Positions 25,582 through 38,401 of a DNA stretch of 64,000 nt are shown here, piece by piece. Location: the NCBI GenBank assembly GCA_029747015.1, contig JAKOGI010002219.1:32501-96500 (forward strand), written 5' to 3'. The notes under the pieces were generated by a model that saw nothing but the letters and a program-made list of their open reading frames with translations, did no database searches and was not told the DNA's origin. The position numbers were made by a program, and so were the translations under genes. The first letter of the stretch is position 1; each line of letters opens with the position of its first letter. Source of the DNA: Carnegiea gigantea. Taxonomy: Eukaryota > Streptophyta > Magnoliopsida > Caryophyllales > Cactaceae.

Positions 25582-27084
25582 AAATAAAAAATAAATTGAA
25601 TGTTATGAGAGTACTTGTCATATGCTGATCATTTTATTCTTCAGGTAAATTTGAATACTTTCATGGGTACAATTATTATTTTCTCATTTTATGTTTAATG
25701 GGAGATATTTTATATTTTATAAGAGTGAATAAACTTACTTTTTATACTTGTCTCTAAATTATGGATTTACGAGGAGTAGAAGTAATTTTTTATCAATATT
25801 CGTATTTGATGCATGCTATACTCTTGATTAATTAACTTCCTTTACTAAATAGTTAATTGATCAAATGGATTAACATGTGCACAATTTTTGTCAAACCACA
25901 AGTTCTTTGTTAACTTTTGATTTCATTCTTTGGGCTATATGTGGTTTGATTTTATACTCTTATTTGTAGATGCATACATGATGTAGATAATATGTCCAAA
26001 TGTGATTAACTAATTATGCTTATATTCTAAAAAGTGTGATTCTAATTTTCCTAATATATGCATGCTTTGATTGTCACATGACTTAGATTGTTTATTTTTA
26101 TAGTAGAACTTGACTGTATTATGTTTTCTTAGATAAATTGATATCCTAATCTATGAGAGTTTATAGACCCCTTTGCATTTTCTTGAGTAATTTTTATCAA
26201 GACCAAGATAGAGCTTGATTTATGTAGTATAATTTTTATATGAAATTATCTCCATGGCTATGTAGTTTTAAATTTTCGTGATTTTTAGGTGGTGATATGA
26301 TTTATCATATATTGCATTTGGCATAAATTGGGTTATACTTTATCCCATGAATTATCCTTGATTAATTATTCTTGAAAGCGGGAGAAATGGTATATCTTTT
26401 AATAGCTAAAAGTTCTATATGCCTCTTTAGACCTATACATATGTAATATGGGAAATCTATCTCATGGGTCTTCGTACCTTTAATAGATTTTGATAATGTA
26501 TTTGTTACCGAATTTGTGGACATGCAAAACCAAATGTTTATTCTCTTTAGTAATATTCAAGGGGAGAGAAACAATTATGCTCTCAAGTGATATTTATGGT
26601 ACATAGCTTTCCATGCTCATACATGATATGGTTTCATATTCTATGATCATAATTGTATGCGTTAATTATTTTTGTAAGAGGAAAAATATACATGATTAAC
26701 TTGTTCCAATATCCTACACACATATTTTTTTTAAAAAGGGAAAGATATAGAGAGTTTTCAACTACCGATATTTTTATATATTAATATCTCCTATGATTAT
26801 CTCCCATATTATCCATGAAGTTGAGAAATCAGTCATGGTCTAATTGATTTTTGGTGATTTAATATTATGAAACTTCTTAATATACAACCCCATCTTCATA
26901 TGTATGAGTGCCATATTAAGGAGGACCTATGCTGTTAATATTTCATGTTATACTTTGCACCCCTTTTTAATGATGACAAAGGGGAGAGAAGGATAACCCA
27001 TGGTGTGGTGATCAAGTATGTGCAAGAATCAAGGTATGTTTCTCAGTACTATTTCACCCTAGCATTAAATTGTTTGTCATCATC
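25582..27084 (+). other. Non-coding spacer in place of pol
   Basis: 1.5 kb of AT-rich sequence between gag and the polypurine tract. I searched all frames by eye for protease, integrase, RT and RNase H motifs and found none. Its smooth, motif-free character argues for a long-standing gag-only design or an old large deletion. Confidence 0.7.
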
Positions 27085-27098
27085 AAAAAAGGGGAGAT
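27085..27098 (+). other. Polypurine tract
   Basis: AAAAAAGGGGAGAT directly before the 3' LTR start TGTTGACT, in the expected plus-strand orientation. Confidence 0.88.
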
Positions 27099-28706
27099 TG
27101 TTGACTCTAAGAGTCATATATTGATTTTGATGATAACAAACAGTATTGTTAGTATTATATATGAAATAAGGAAGTGACTATATTTTCTATATTATTATCC
27201 TATTTCATATATAATATTTGTGGTCGGTCCAATGTATTTTTACTAATATTGAAATACATATTTTAGACCAACTTGTGAGTTTGATATATATTGTGGAGTA
27301 ACATTTATATGATAAGTTACATGTGTCAATTGAGTCATGGAACATTGGAAATTATATGGCATTGTGGATATAACTTGTGGAGAAATTTTAATAAAAGAAA
27401 TGTGATATATGATTGGCATGATGATATTAATTTATATGTTGGTATAATGCTAGAGATTATGTGAAGGTTTTTATGACATGATTTGGATATCATATTTTGG
27501 CTTGATGTGATCATGGATGTGATTTAGGCTAATTGATTTGATTAGATATGATATGGATTTTATCTTATAGATTGATATTGGATAGTGAAAAAATCAAGAT
27601 AAAATCTCATGAGAAATATCTTGTATATTTGTTGATGAGGATTATTTTATCAAGGATTTTCATAATTGATTTGACATAATATTGAGCTTATATTTCATTG
27701 GCCAAAGATATTATATAATTTACTTGAAGATATTATATGATAGAGCATCACATAGACTTTATATGATGTAACAGAGTGATGTTGGAAAAATATTTGATTA
27801 TCCATGAAATATCCTTTGATTGATTGAGGGGAATATTATGATCATCAATAATTGATCTGATGACAAAATCTTTAAGATTGTTTCTTGGTTAATAAAGCTT
27901 GAATTTAAATTTGAATCTTAAAATCCAAATCAGGGATCATTTTATATTACATGTGATATTATTACCATCTTTAGAATATGGATGCAAATTTATTTGTGCG
28001 TTAAATAAAGTATAGTTCCAAGACTTTGAAAGGAAGTTCAAGGCTTTGAAAATAGAAGATTTCATTCAAGCAAGTCAAAAGTTGACATGATCAAGAGATT
28101 GCAACATAACAACTAGTTGGTCATCTTTGGCTATATATACGAGGAGTTGAAGGAAATCCAAGGCGGAAGAGCAATTGAAAACTTACGAGCTACACTTGCA
28201 AATACAAGAGCAGAAAAAATTGGGATAATACTTTGAGTTAGAACTTGCATATTAATTTGATCATCACTTGTATTCATCTTGTGAGGATAACTTGTCGTAA
28301 GGGAATCTTATAACAAGCAAGTTGGGGAGAATTTGCTTGGGTAGCTAAGTATTGAGTAAGCAATACATAGTGAGTGACTCAACTTAAGATACTTAGTTGA
28401 ATGATCGATCGAGAGAGAGGTTCTCACAATTTAGTAGTTAATCTTGAAAGTGTTCAAGAGAATCTTTCTTGGGTTGGAAACTTGAGTATGTAACTTTTTA
28501 AGTGAATAAGAAGTGGAGTGGTTCAAATCCTAAGGGAAGAAGTGCCTTAGGCGATGACTATGTTTGGAAGGGACAACATCGTAAAGACATCATTGTTTTT
28601 TGTCCCACTTTTATTTCAGCATTTAAATTTTCTAATTGCTTTAATTTTTGTGATCACCCTAGTCACCCCCATCTAAGGTAATTTGACTAGTCTAACTAAA
28701 CTTTCA
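27099..28706 (+). repeat. 3' LTR of copia-type element
   Basis: A 1,608-bp partner of 22776-24389, ending with the canonical AACTTTCA. The LTR pair differs by scattered substitutions and a few small indels. Confidence 0.92.
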
Positions 28707-28711
28707 ACTAA
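28707..28711. repeat. Target-site duplication ACTAA (right, copia)
   Basis: Identical to 22771-22775. Confidence 0.9.
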
Positions 28712-28740
28712 TATAATTATTGAAAATTATAAGCTTATTA

Positions 28741-29135
28741 TCATCCCATCATCAATCTATTAGTAATTTGATTCCTTAACTCTTCCATTTCTCTGACATG
28801 TTGAACATGGGAATTCCAACTGGAGCCAGCATCCCTGTTTTCAACATTGTTATCAAGCTAAATTAGGTTATACCTCTTTATAAAATTATGTAACGTCATA
28901 CAAGCTACGACTATATCCTTTTGCGTTCAAACTTATAACTTTGCATAGATTACAAGATCCTCCACATTTCTTTAGAACCTTGAACGATCTTTCAATTAAG
29001 CTTCTTAGTAATGAATGTCTATAATTGAACACTTCTTGATAGCCAAGTGGTTCACGTCTCTCAAATTGTGCTATTTGCTATCTTTCGCCTTCATAAGGTA
29101 CTAAATAACCTTGCCTTAGAGGATACCCAGAATCA
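28741..29135 (-). pseudogene. PIF/Harbinger transposase, C-terminal part
   Basis: On the minus strand this reads 'VDSGYPLRQGYLVPYEGER' (second catalytic Asp of the DDE nuclease), then 'FNYRHSLLRSLIERSFKVLK' (the catalytic Glu in IER). It continues with 'YDVT-stop-FYKE' where the family has a 'MALHNFI'-like segment, and ends 'LRNQITNRLMMG' before TGA at 28741-28743. These are the DDE_Tnp_4 landmarks of PIF/Harbinger transposases. At least three stops interrupt the frame. The N-terminal part lies 11.4 kb away at 40578-41455, split off by the Athila insertion. Role if intact: cut-and-paste transposition with short TA-rich target duplications. Confidence 0.85.
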
Positions 29136-29140
29136 ACAAG
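29136..29140. repeat. Target-site duplication ACAAG (left, Athila)
   Basis: ACAAG is repeated at 40578-40582 beyond the element. Removing the element and one copy restores the transposase reading 'YYLVDSGYP' across the junction, which proves the duplication independently of the LTR ends. Confidence 0.88.
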
Positions 29141-31760
29141 TTTAAAGCTTATCGTAGAGTTACCAATTAAACCACTACTTGATTTATAAATAAGATTTAT
29201 AGTATAGGAAAGTAGGGGTCAATTCCACAGAGAGAGATAAATTTTTAAGTTTACCTAATGTCTAATTCAAAATTTATCAAATTAATTTATATAAATCCAA
29301 ATAAGTTAAGAAAAAAATCTGGAAAATTATTTACTAATGCCCCTAAATATTTAAGCCTAATTCTGGAAAGAAAAACAGTAAATACCTAACCTAAATATTC
29401 TTGGAAAAATAAAAACAGAAAATTATTGCACACTACACAACAACACCACTTCCTCCTAGTATGGGTCCCACTTTCGCGGGGTTTGGGGAGATCCAGATGT
29501 AGGTAGTCTTACCTCTACTAGCATCCCTGCCTGTAGAGAGGCTGAATCCAAAAGACCCACAAAAACAATGATTTTGTAAAAACATTTTATAAAAGAAAGA
29601 TCTTACGAAAATATTAAAAAAAAACAAGGAATGAACTAAAAAATACTAATAAATTAGGTGGCCATAACTATGTAAATATACGTATAACATAAGTACAACA
29701 AAGTAGAGGAAGGTACTATACCTTAATAAATAGCAGTAGGCAAACATAATCTTAATTAATATTATGCAAATTCATAAATTTATATTCCCAGAATTATATT
29801 TAATTAATTTCAGAAAAATAAAACAGAAGATAATAGTAGAAAATTAAAATAGAAAATAAAATATGAAATTAGAAAAATAATAAACTGCACTTAATTAAAT
29901 ACAAAAATAAATTATAAATTTACCCAGATTATAAAATATAATTTTCTAGACTTAATAAAACTCTAAAAACCAAAAATAAAAATTAAAACATAATTTTTAG
30001 ATTTATTAAAGTAAAAACCTCCACGAATTCAATTCACGAAATAATTCCAAAAATTATGAAATAATTTCCAAAAATTTCAAAATAAAATAATAGCATATTA
30101 GGATACTAAATAAACCATAAAATGGAATAAAATATAAAAAACACAAAAGGAACTATTTTTAGCCTAATTCTTAACAGCTCGGTAAATAATGCCAAAATAG
30201 AATAGAAAATAAATCTGAGAATTTAACCGCACTAAAAATCAAAATATAACTGATCTAAAATTACTAAGATACTCCTAAAAGACTACTCTTTTGGGGGAGG
30301 GGAGTAAACAAATTTAATATTAAAATCTATAAATTTAAGAATTAAAATTCCCGAACTAAAGAAATTAACTAAAAAAATAAATAATTATTAAAAATACCAA
30401 ATTAAATAAATTATTTGACCTAATTATGATTCACCATGCCCTAATTTATATCTATCATTAATACTATCCATCATTATTTTTTAATAGCTAGGCACTAGAA
30501 GAGACCCACCAGCGGTTCTTTCCTTATGTTTAGTTTAACCTCTAAGACCAGCCCTAAATTTAAACCCTTCTAATCAAATTAATCAATTTATACCAGCATA
30601 AATTAAGTAATTTAAGTAGAGCATTGAACACCTCTAACCCTAGCAAATTACAATTACCAGTAATTATAATTAACTAGTCCTTGTTTGAAAATCTAATTCA
30701 AGTCATAAAAAGATTAATCAAGACCGGCCTTAAATTAATTTTTATAATAATAATTTTAATGAATCAAATTCTCACAAGATATCAAGATTAAATAATGAAA
30801 TAAACATGAATAACAATCAACTTATCTCAAAACATAAGTTTGACATGGTTTGACACAATCAAGTCAAGTGGAATAAAATTTAGACTAACATATTAAATAA
30901 ACTACAAACTAATTCATTTAACATGTTTGGATTAAATAAAAGGAAGAACAAGTAAAACAAACTAATTCTAAAATACTAAGAATTAACTAAAGATTAAGTG
31001 GATTCGAATGACAACCAATTACACCATGCAAGTCTCGAACCTGTGACTCTAATTAAGCAGAACACAACAGTGGCGGTAGTGGTGTCTTAGAGGTGGTCAG
31101 GTGTGTCTCGATGTGTCTTGGTGGCCCAATCACCACTAAGGAGAAGGAGGATTATGATGATGATATTTGTGAGATGATGAAGATGATATATGATATATGA
31201 TGGTGATGGGGTGTGGAATTATGATGAGGGTATGGTGATGATGGAGAATATGTGTTTTATAGGAGATGATGGGCTAGACCTTGGCGGTGACTGGTGGTTA
31301 GCGAGATATGGGGAGTTAGGCGATATGATGATGGTGGAGTTATGTGATGCGTGATGATGCTGATTACGCAGGTGATGCGTGATATGGGTTAGGGGAAAAT
31401 GATGGTGATATGTGGTTAGGCGTGAAAAGTGGAGTTAAGCATAAAATGTGGTGATGCCGTGGTTATGGGTTGACGATGGAGGATAATGGTTGATGGATTT
31501 CAAGAGATGATGCTGATTGGTTGTGACTTAGGCAGTTGTAGAGCAAATAGGATACCGAGTCTTGGGGATCACTCCGAAATTTTTTGCCACTTTGACTTGA
31601 TATTTTTCCTCTTTTAGCTTAATTTCTCCCCTTTGTTTATGAGTTTGAACTTAAATCTTTATTTCCTAAATAGTGTAAAAACGACGAATATTAAACAAAT
31701 TAATAACATAAAATAAATTAATAACGCAAAAAGAAAATATGCATAAAATGAGACTTAACA
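29141..31760 (-). repeat. 3' LTR of Athila element
   Basis: About 2,620 bp, matching 38427-40577 in order. It ends (plus strand) ...GAGACTTAACA next to the polypurine tract. It is longer than its partner because of an inserted SINE-like segment (about 29435-29745) and because the partner lost 202 bp corresponding to 31199-31400. Left boundary uncertain by a few bases. Confidence 0.85.
29435..29745 (+). mobile_element. SINE-like insertion inside the Athila LTR
   Basis: Sequence absent from the other LTR. It contains 'gggtcccactttcgcggggt', 'tttggggagatccagatgta', 'cttacctctact' and 'gtagagaggctgaatcc'. This combination is characteristic, to my memory, of a widespread family of plant tRNA-derived SINEs; 'ggctgaatcc' could be a decayed B box. 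Exact ends and a target duplication are not resolved. The part after about 29600 may be unrelated filler. Confidence 0.6.
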
Positions 31761-31772
31761 AACTCCTCCATA
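31761..31772 (-). other. Probable polypurine tract (Athila)
   Basis: On the minus strand TATGGAGGAGTT directly before the 3' LTR start TGTTAAGTC. Short, but in the right place and orientation. Confidence 0.55.
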
Positions 31773-33068
31773 CTTAGACTTTGGACTTCCTCGTGCAACG
31801 GTATCCTAGATTATCTAATGATCTACCCTTAAACCCTTCTCATGAATCCTACATGAATATAAAATCAAACTAGACTCAACTTGCTTAAGAAAATAATTTT
31901 TATGAAAATTAATAATCTAACTCCTTATAGGTCAAGAAAATAAACATGCAGCTGTCACTTAACTCTAACTTCCTTTTTCAAGATAAAGAATCTGAACTAT
32001 TTACCCCATTTACCCTAATATGTGCCAATTAAGAGGACTTTTAAAGGGATTTTTGGCTTAAGGTGAGAGGGTAGGAATATTTGGATAAGTAGTGGTATGG
32101 TGGTTTTTCTGGCCAGGGAAGCATCATACTTCACTTTACTTTTGAATTCATCCTTTAAATCTCACTTTGACCTTGCTCATTGCTTCGAATATCTTCTCCC
32201 TTTAGGAGTGTGGTTCCACTTCTTCTATTTGAGCCATGCTTAGGCAAGATAGTAATATAAATTATGTTTAATTAATTTTCCTATCTTGCTTCACACATCG
32301 GTACCTTAAACTTTTGACTTGGATTTGGATTGAAAGTACTTACAACTTTGACTTAGAAAACACCACTGGATATCATGAATACCCCACTTGATAACAATTT
32401 CATTGCTTGCACTGAGGATGCCTCCTAACCAGTTAATCCAGGGTTGCATGTAGACTTTTGGCTCTGTGGAGTTTATTTAATGCAGTTTTCCAAGAATATA
32501 GGAATTAGGCTAAAATTGGACTTCTAGTGGAATAACATTATGTAGGCAATATTTGGCTTATATGGTGCTTTATTCCTAATGCCTCTATCCTTTTTAGCAT
32601 GCAACAAGGGTAAATAAAACTAAACAGTCAAGATTGATTACCCTTCTAAAAGAAATTAGTAAAAGTAATTTCACTATTTTCTCAAAATTCAAAAATCCTC
32701 CTAACTGACAATCAACAGCTTATAAACTTACCCTACTCAAAGAAAGATTCAAAACAAATTTTGAAAAATATAAAAGCAAGAAGTAATCTAGAAAGATTCA
32801 CACTCACGTATTTTTTATAAGAAGGACTCAAAATGACCTTTTTTAAACCTTTTCTTGCGTATAAATAAAATGAGTATAAATAAAATCAAGACAACCTAAA
32901 TAAAATGTAGGTTGCACCCTACACTTAGTTAATGCATTGTCCCTAATGCATGTAAAATAATAAAAGAAAAGAAGGTACTGAAAGCGAATTAAAAACTTCC
33001 CTGAAAAATATTAGATTACCTCCCAACCAGCGCCTTTATTTATAGTCGTTGGATCGACCTCATGAAGC
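31773..33068 (-). other. Athila 3' untranslated region
   Basis: 1.3 kb between the integrase stop and the polypurine tract. No env-like frame or transmembrane segment could be supported. The sequence is AT-rich. Confidence 0.55.
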
Positions 33069-34334
33069 TCATGGATCCTCTACAGTGATGTCTTCAATGA
33101 CATTAATAGAATCTCCATCTTTGAAATGTTTCAACCTATATCCATTCACTTTGAAACTTTTGTTAGTGGATAAGCTTTGAATCTCAACAGCACCATGAGG
33201 ATGGACACTGGTTACTACAAAAGGTCCTAGCCATCTAGATTTAAGCTTACCCGGGAAGAGTCTTAATTTAGAATTGAATAGCAAAAATTTTTCACCCACT
33301 TGAAATTCTTTCCTAGACAACTTAGCATCATGAAATGCCTTGGCCTTACCCTTATAGATCATAGAATTGTCATATTCTCAATTCTTCTAATTCCTACAGC
33401 TGTAATTTTATTTCCTTACCCGCCAAGTCATAAGCTAGGTTGCACTGCTTAACAGTCCAATAAGATTTATAATTCAAAAGGCAGATGATAGGCCTTCTCA
33501 AAAACTAATTGATAAGGTGACATGCCTATAGGTTTCTTGTATGTAGTCCGGTAAGCCCAAAGAGCTTCCTCTAACCTAAGGCTCCAATCTTTTCTATACA
33601 GGTTGACTGCTTTCTCTAAAATACTTTTAATCTCCTATTTGAAATCTCAGCTTGGCTTTTTTTTGGGGGGTGACCAGTAGACACCTTATGAGTGATATGA
33701 TATTTAGCTAGTGGGGCACCTAAGGTTTGTTGCAGAAATGTGTCCACCTATCACTAATGAGTGCTTTAGGTACTCCATATCTATACAGAATATGAGATTT
33801 GACATTTTTAACCACAGTGTTAGTGTCATCAGTTCTAGTAGCCATAGCTTCAACCCATTTAGAAACATAATCCACAAACAAGAGAATGTAAGTATAACCA
33901 CATGAAGGGGGAAAGGATCCCATGAAATCAACACCCCACATATCAAAAAGTTCACAAACATAAATGCTATGCAAGGACCTTTGAATTTTCCAAGATATAT
34001 TACCTATTCTCTGACAAGGTTCACATCGCCTGCAGAATTCATATGCATCTTTAAAGGTCAAAGGCCAGTAAAGACCACACTCTAAGACTTTATGAGCTAT
34101 TCTCTTGGGACCAAAGTGTCCCCCACTCTTAGAAGAATGACAAAAGGTAAGAATGGAATGAATTTCATTGTCATCTACACATCGTTTAATAATCTTATCA
34201 CTGTAAAATTTCCACAAGTAGGGTTCATCCCATAAGTAATACTTAGCTTGGGGTCTAATTTCTCCTTCTCTGCTCTGGACGAGTTTGTGGGGAATTCCTT
34301 GGTCACTAGGTAATTGGATATGTCTGCATGCCAA
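33069..34334 (-). pseudogene. Athila integrase, broken
   Basis: Minus-strand pieces in order. The zinc-binding N-terminus ('CHSSKSGGHFGPKRIAHKVL ... CRRCEPCQRIGNI') carries the HHCC residues. The core begins 'MWGVDFMGSFPPSCGYTYIL' with the first Asp and continues with 'VDYVSKWVEAMATR' and 'GVPKALISDRWTHF', where the usual Gly after the second Asp is replaced by Trp. Then come frame-broken sequence and a 97-codon C-terminal piece with 'GKLKSRWLGPFVV', a GPF-type domain. Loss of the conserved Gly and the breaks make it non-functional. Confidence 0.85.
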
Positions 34335-34783
34335 GGGAGAGTACTAATAGTCATAGTATATAAAGTCTCATCTGAAAATTGGTCACTAAGTGACCTTCCC
34401 TTTTCCTCATTCTCTAGCCTACTCAAATGGTCAACTACTAAATTCTGTGCTCTAGGCTTGTCTACTATCTCAATGTCAAACTCTTAGAGTAATAAAACCC
34501 ATCTAATCAACCTAGGTTTGGAGTCATTTTTTTGCAACAATGCTTTAAAAGTAACATGATGAGAAAAGACAATAATGATCACATCAAGCAAATAAGGATA
34601 AAATTTCTCAAGAGCAAACACAGCAACATACAATTCTTTCTCAGTGGTGGTGTAATTTCTCTATGCATGGCCAAGAGTTCGAGAAGCATAGCATATTACA
34701 TGGGGTACTCTTCCTACTCTTTGACCTAAAACTACCCCTACAGCTTTATTACTAGCATCGCACATCAATTCGAAGGGTAGGGC
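34335..34783 (-). pseudogene. Athila RNase H region, broken
   Basis: This continues from RT after a stop: 'FELMCDASNKAVGVVLGQRV' carries the first acidic residue, followed by 'TTTEKELYVAVFALEKF', 'FSHHVTFKALLQK' and the tether 'KPRAQNLVVDHLSRLENEE'. Stops occur at several Trp/Gln positions. In 'FSHHVTFKALL' the usual acidic residue (SDH in the family) is lost. Confidence 0.8.
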
Positions 34784-35833
34784 CTAGTTTGGGGGTTGCA
34801 TTATAAGAGTGGTGGTCAGATTCATTTTTAATTCATCGAATGCTTTCATACAGTCTTCATTAAAATCAAAATAAGCATCATTAGCAAGCAGATCACACAA
34901 AGGAGAAGCAATTTTAGAAAAGTCTTTGATAAATCTACGATAAAATCCAACATGTCCTAAAAAGGATCTGACTTCTCTAACAGTTTGAGGGTAAGGCAAA
35001 GACTGTATAATTTCAACTTTTGCTTTGTCTACCTCTAGTCCCTTAGTAAAAATAACATGTCCTAAGACTACACCATGCTCAACCATGAAATGACACTTTT
35101 CAAAATTCAAAACCAAATTGGTTTCAATGCATCGCCTAAGCACTAAAGCGAGATGATGCAAGCACTTATCAAAACAACCACCATGAACAGTAAAATCATC
35201 CATGAAAACCTCCATAATTTTGGTGATAAAGTTAGAGAAAATGCTCCTCATACATCTTTGAAGTGTGGGCGGTGCATTACATAAACCAAAAAAGATTCTC
35301 CTAAAAGCATAAGTGCTAAATGGGTAAGTGAAGGTGGTCATTTCCTAATCCTCAGGGACTATTAGAACCTAGATATACCCTAAATACCCATCTAGAAAAC
35401 AATAATGAGACCTACCAGCTAGCCTCTTAAACATTAGGTCTATGAAAAGTAAAGGAAAGTGGTCTTTCTTGCTGGCCTTGTTCAGTTTCCTATAATCTGT
35501 ACAGACTGTCCAATCACTCTGTAATCGAGTAGAAACTAGCTCCCTCGCTTTGTTCTGAGCTATGATTATTCCCCCTTTCTTTGGTACCACATGTATAGGG
35601 CTCACCCAATCAGAATCAGCTATAGGATAAATTACCCCAGCATCTAACCACTTAAGGATCTCTTTCTGCACAACTTCCATCATGGGTGGGTTAAGTCTCC
35701 GTTGAAGGTCTCTTCTAGGCCTAGCCTCTGACTCCAAAGTGATTGTATGAGTACAAAGTGTTAGGCTAAGTCCTTTAAGGTCTGCTAACATCCATGCAAA
35801 TGCTTTCCTATGTTCTCTAAGCACCCTAACCAA
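34784..35833 (-). pseudogene. Athila reverse transcriptase, one gap in frame
   Basis: Two long frames separated by one stop and a short broken stretch near 35341-35369. The first covers 'DAGVIYPIADSDWVSPIHVV' to 'FLDGYLGYI' (the family has FLDGYSGY). The second begins in 'FTYPFSTYAFRRIFFGLCNA', includes the catalytic 'VFMDDFTVHG' (FMDD form usual for Athila), and runs into the connection domain 'VGFYRRFIKDFSKIA'. Catalytic residues are kept. Confidence 0.88.
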
Positions 35834-35842
35834 TTTTTCTTC

Positions 35843-36943
35843 TTATTCAGGCTCAGGTGCCCTGAAGCTAATCACAGGCAGTGTCTCATCGTCCCCTAGA
35901 TAGACAAATTTCAAATTCTCAGGCAAAGGTTTAAGTTCTAACTTAGGGGGTGAGATAAGTGAGGGCAATAATTCATCATGATTAGTAGTCAAACAAATTT
36001 CCTCAGACTCCTCAATTGAACTCATTAGACAAAAAGACTCTATTATAGCCACCAACTCATCATGCAAAATATATGGCATATGTTCAAATGCATCTAAACT
36101 CATGGTCAGCATAGTTTTTAGTACATATTTATGTGACAAGTCATGGACAACTTGGGACAATTCATCAATGATATCAAGTGCACATATATGATTCTCATCA
36201 GATGAAAATTTCATAGCATCAAAGATATCAAATTTAATTACATCTCCATCAAATTCCATAAACAAAGTTTCAATGTGCACATCTATTTTTATCCTAGCTC
36301 TTTTTAAGAACGGTCTACCTAACAATATAGGAACATCATTAGAAGCATCACCTATGTCCAAGATAAAGAAATCAGTAGGAAATACCAGTTTATCTATTTG
36401 AACTAAGACATCTTCTATTACACCGTCAGGGTATGCACAACTTCTATCAGCTAAGTGAATTACCAAACTAGTTCTTTTCAACTCTCCTACTTTTAGTTGT
36501 TCAAAAAGAGATTTGGACATTACATTAATGGAAGAACCTAAGTCAAGCATAGCCTTATCAAATGTCATGTTCCTTATTTTACAAGAAATTGAGAACATAC
36601 CTGGATCCTTATATTTAGTAAGGAGTTTCTTTTGGAGAACAGCAGAAACATTCTCCCCCATACTTACCTTTTCATTTCCTTTCATTTTACGCTTTGAAGT
36701 GCACAACTCTTTTAGGAACTTAGCATAGCGAGGTACCTGCTTAAGTGTATCCAGAAGAGGAATGTTAATCTCAACCTTTCTAAATGCATCTAGAATATCC
36801 TGGTTAGCCTCTTTTACCTTAGAATTAAAATTCGTCAATCTACTAGGAAAAGGCGAAACTGGTTTTAATGGTTCATGTAGAAACAATGATAGACTCCTTC
36901 TTTTGGTCATTTTTAGGTTCCTTAGCCTTAATTTCTTTTTCAA
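35843..36943 (-). pseudogene. Athila Gag C-terminus and aspartic protease, open over 366 codons
   Basis: The longest open frame of the Athila element. Protease homology lies around residues 110-230: 'DKAMLDLGSSINVMSKSLFE' has the D-L-G active site used by this lineage, and 'DVPILLGRPFLKRARIKIDV' is the flap/C-terminal strand region. N-terminal to this are 'PFPSRLTNF' and 'LLDTLKQVPRYAKFLKELC', conserved in Athila polyproteins. The C-terminal part is the acidic linker to RT. Upstream stops separate it from gag. Confidence 0.88.
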
Positions 36944-38184
36944 ACTCTACCTCTCTACTCCACTGAGGCTGTATTAACTCTTTCCCACTCCTAAGTGTTA
37001 TAACATTAACACTATCCTTAGGATTTGGGTAAGGTTGAGATGGTATTCTTTGTTACACTTAAGCCTGTGGATTGCTAACTAAAGTGTCAGAAGCGGTTTG
37101 CCTTTGTTGCATCTGCTTTATAGGCATCTCTAAGTTCTATAGCTTAAGGTCTGTTTCCTTCTTCTATTCATCCATATTTTTCATCATCTATTTTAGAAGG
37201 AAGTTAGTCTTATCTTGAGCAGAAGGTTGGTTCGATGGTTGGTTAAAGTTAGGGGGATTAGGTCTAGGCCCATACCTAAGGTTAGGATGATCCCTCCATC
37301 CCTCATTATAAGTATTGGAATAAGGGTCATATCTTCTCTGCCCCTAATTAGGAGACACAGCATTAACATTCCCCCCTTGTAAATTAGGACAATCATCAGA
37401 AACATAACCTTCTATGCAGCAAATATTACAAATAACAGCAGCTTGAACCCCACCAGTAACTAACTTATTCAACATATTAGTAATTTAAGACAACTGAGTC
37501 TCGACAGGCCATCCATGTGAAATTTCATTAACTCTCCTAAGTTGGTTTTCCCTAGTCCTAAGTTGTTGTGTGTTTTAAGCCATGTTGTCAATTAACTCCC
37601 TAGCTGCTGCTGGAGTTTTGTTCACTAACGCCTCTTCACTTGCAGCATCCATTATATTCTTGTTAGATGGTAAAAGTCCTTCATAAAAATATTGGATTAA
37701 TAATTGATCAGTGATTTGGTGCTAAGAACAACTAGCACACAACCTATTAAAACGTCCCTAATTTTCATACAAAGACACCCCATCATTTGTTTTATTCCAC
37801 AAATCTCTTTTCTAATTGACCCTATCCTAGATGCAGGAAAGAACTTTCTAAAAAATCTTTGTGAACTTGAGTCCAAGTAGTAAATGATGTAGGGGAAAGA
37901 TAATATAACCAATCTTTAGCCCTATCCTGAAGTATAAAAAGAAATGCCCTCAATCTAATCTGATCCTTAGGAATCCCCTCATGTTGCATGGTGGAACAAG
38001 TAATAATGAATTCATTAATAAATTTATATGGGTCCTCACCAGGTAATCCATGAAATTTAAGCAATAAATTCAAAAATTCAGAATTCAGTTTTAAAGGTCT
38101 GTCTAAGGCAGGATATGTGATTGATAAGGGTTGTACAACCAAGTTAGGGGCAGCAAGCTCACGTAACGTAGCATTATTAGCCAT
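36944..38184 (-). pseudogene. Athila Gag, broken
   Basis: On the minus strand it begins 'MANNATLRELAAPNLVVQPL' near 38184, about 220 bp inside the primer site. The capsid homology 'FHGLPGEDPYKFINEF', 'IRLRAFLFILQDRAKDWLYY' and 'WTQVHKDFLESSF' follows. A frameshift near 37830 leads into 'FFPASRIGSIRKEICGIKQ' in another frame, then Gln/Pro-rich broken sequence. Several stops. Confidence 0.85.
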
Positions 38185-38401
38185 TTTATCGTTAGAAGAT
38201 GTTGAATTATCAGAAAGACTTACAGAATTTTCGCTTTTTGTATCACTTACTGTTTAGTCTTCTAGTGACAGCTTTTTTTTATTTGGTCCTGATTTCCTAC
38301 TGCGTGTAGCTTTCATCAACTAACAGGCTGAAAAAAGAAAATCTAAATATTAGAACAAGTCAATCAATTTAGAAAAAGCGAGAGATATAAGCAAACTAAT
38401 C

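Larger units (their letters stand above)
22776..28706 (+). mobile_element. Non-autonomous Ty1/copia-type LTR element, gag only (TR-GAG-like)
   Basis: A 5,931-bp element with 1.6-kb LTRs (TGTTGACT...AACTTTCA), an initiator-Met primer site, a gag region with a C-terminal zinc knuckle, a 1.5-kb non-coding spacer and a polypurine tract. Between gag and the 3' LTR no protease, integrase, RT or RNase H motif is found in any frame. The gag sequence is of copia type. Gag-only elements of this architecture have been called TR-GAG in plants. The interior could instead be a deletion derivative of a full element. It would need pol supplied by a relative. Stops, a frameshift and LTR divergence show that it is old. 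Confidence 0.9.

Noticed and set aside
31773..33068. Search for an env-like gene downstream of Athila integrase.
   Set aside because: No long frame, signal peptide or transmembrane segment could be seen.
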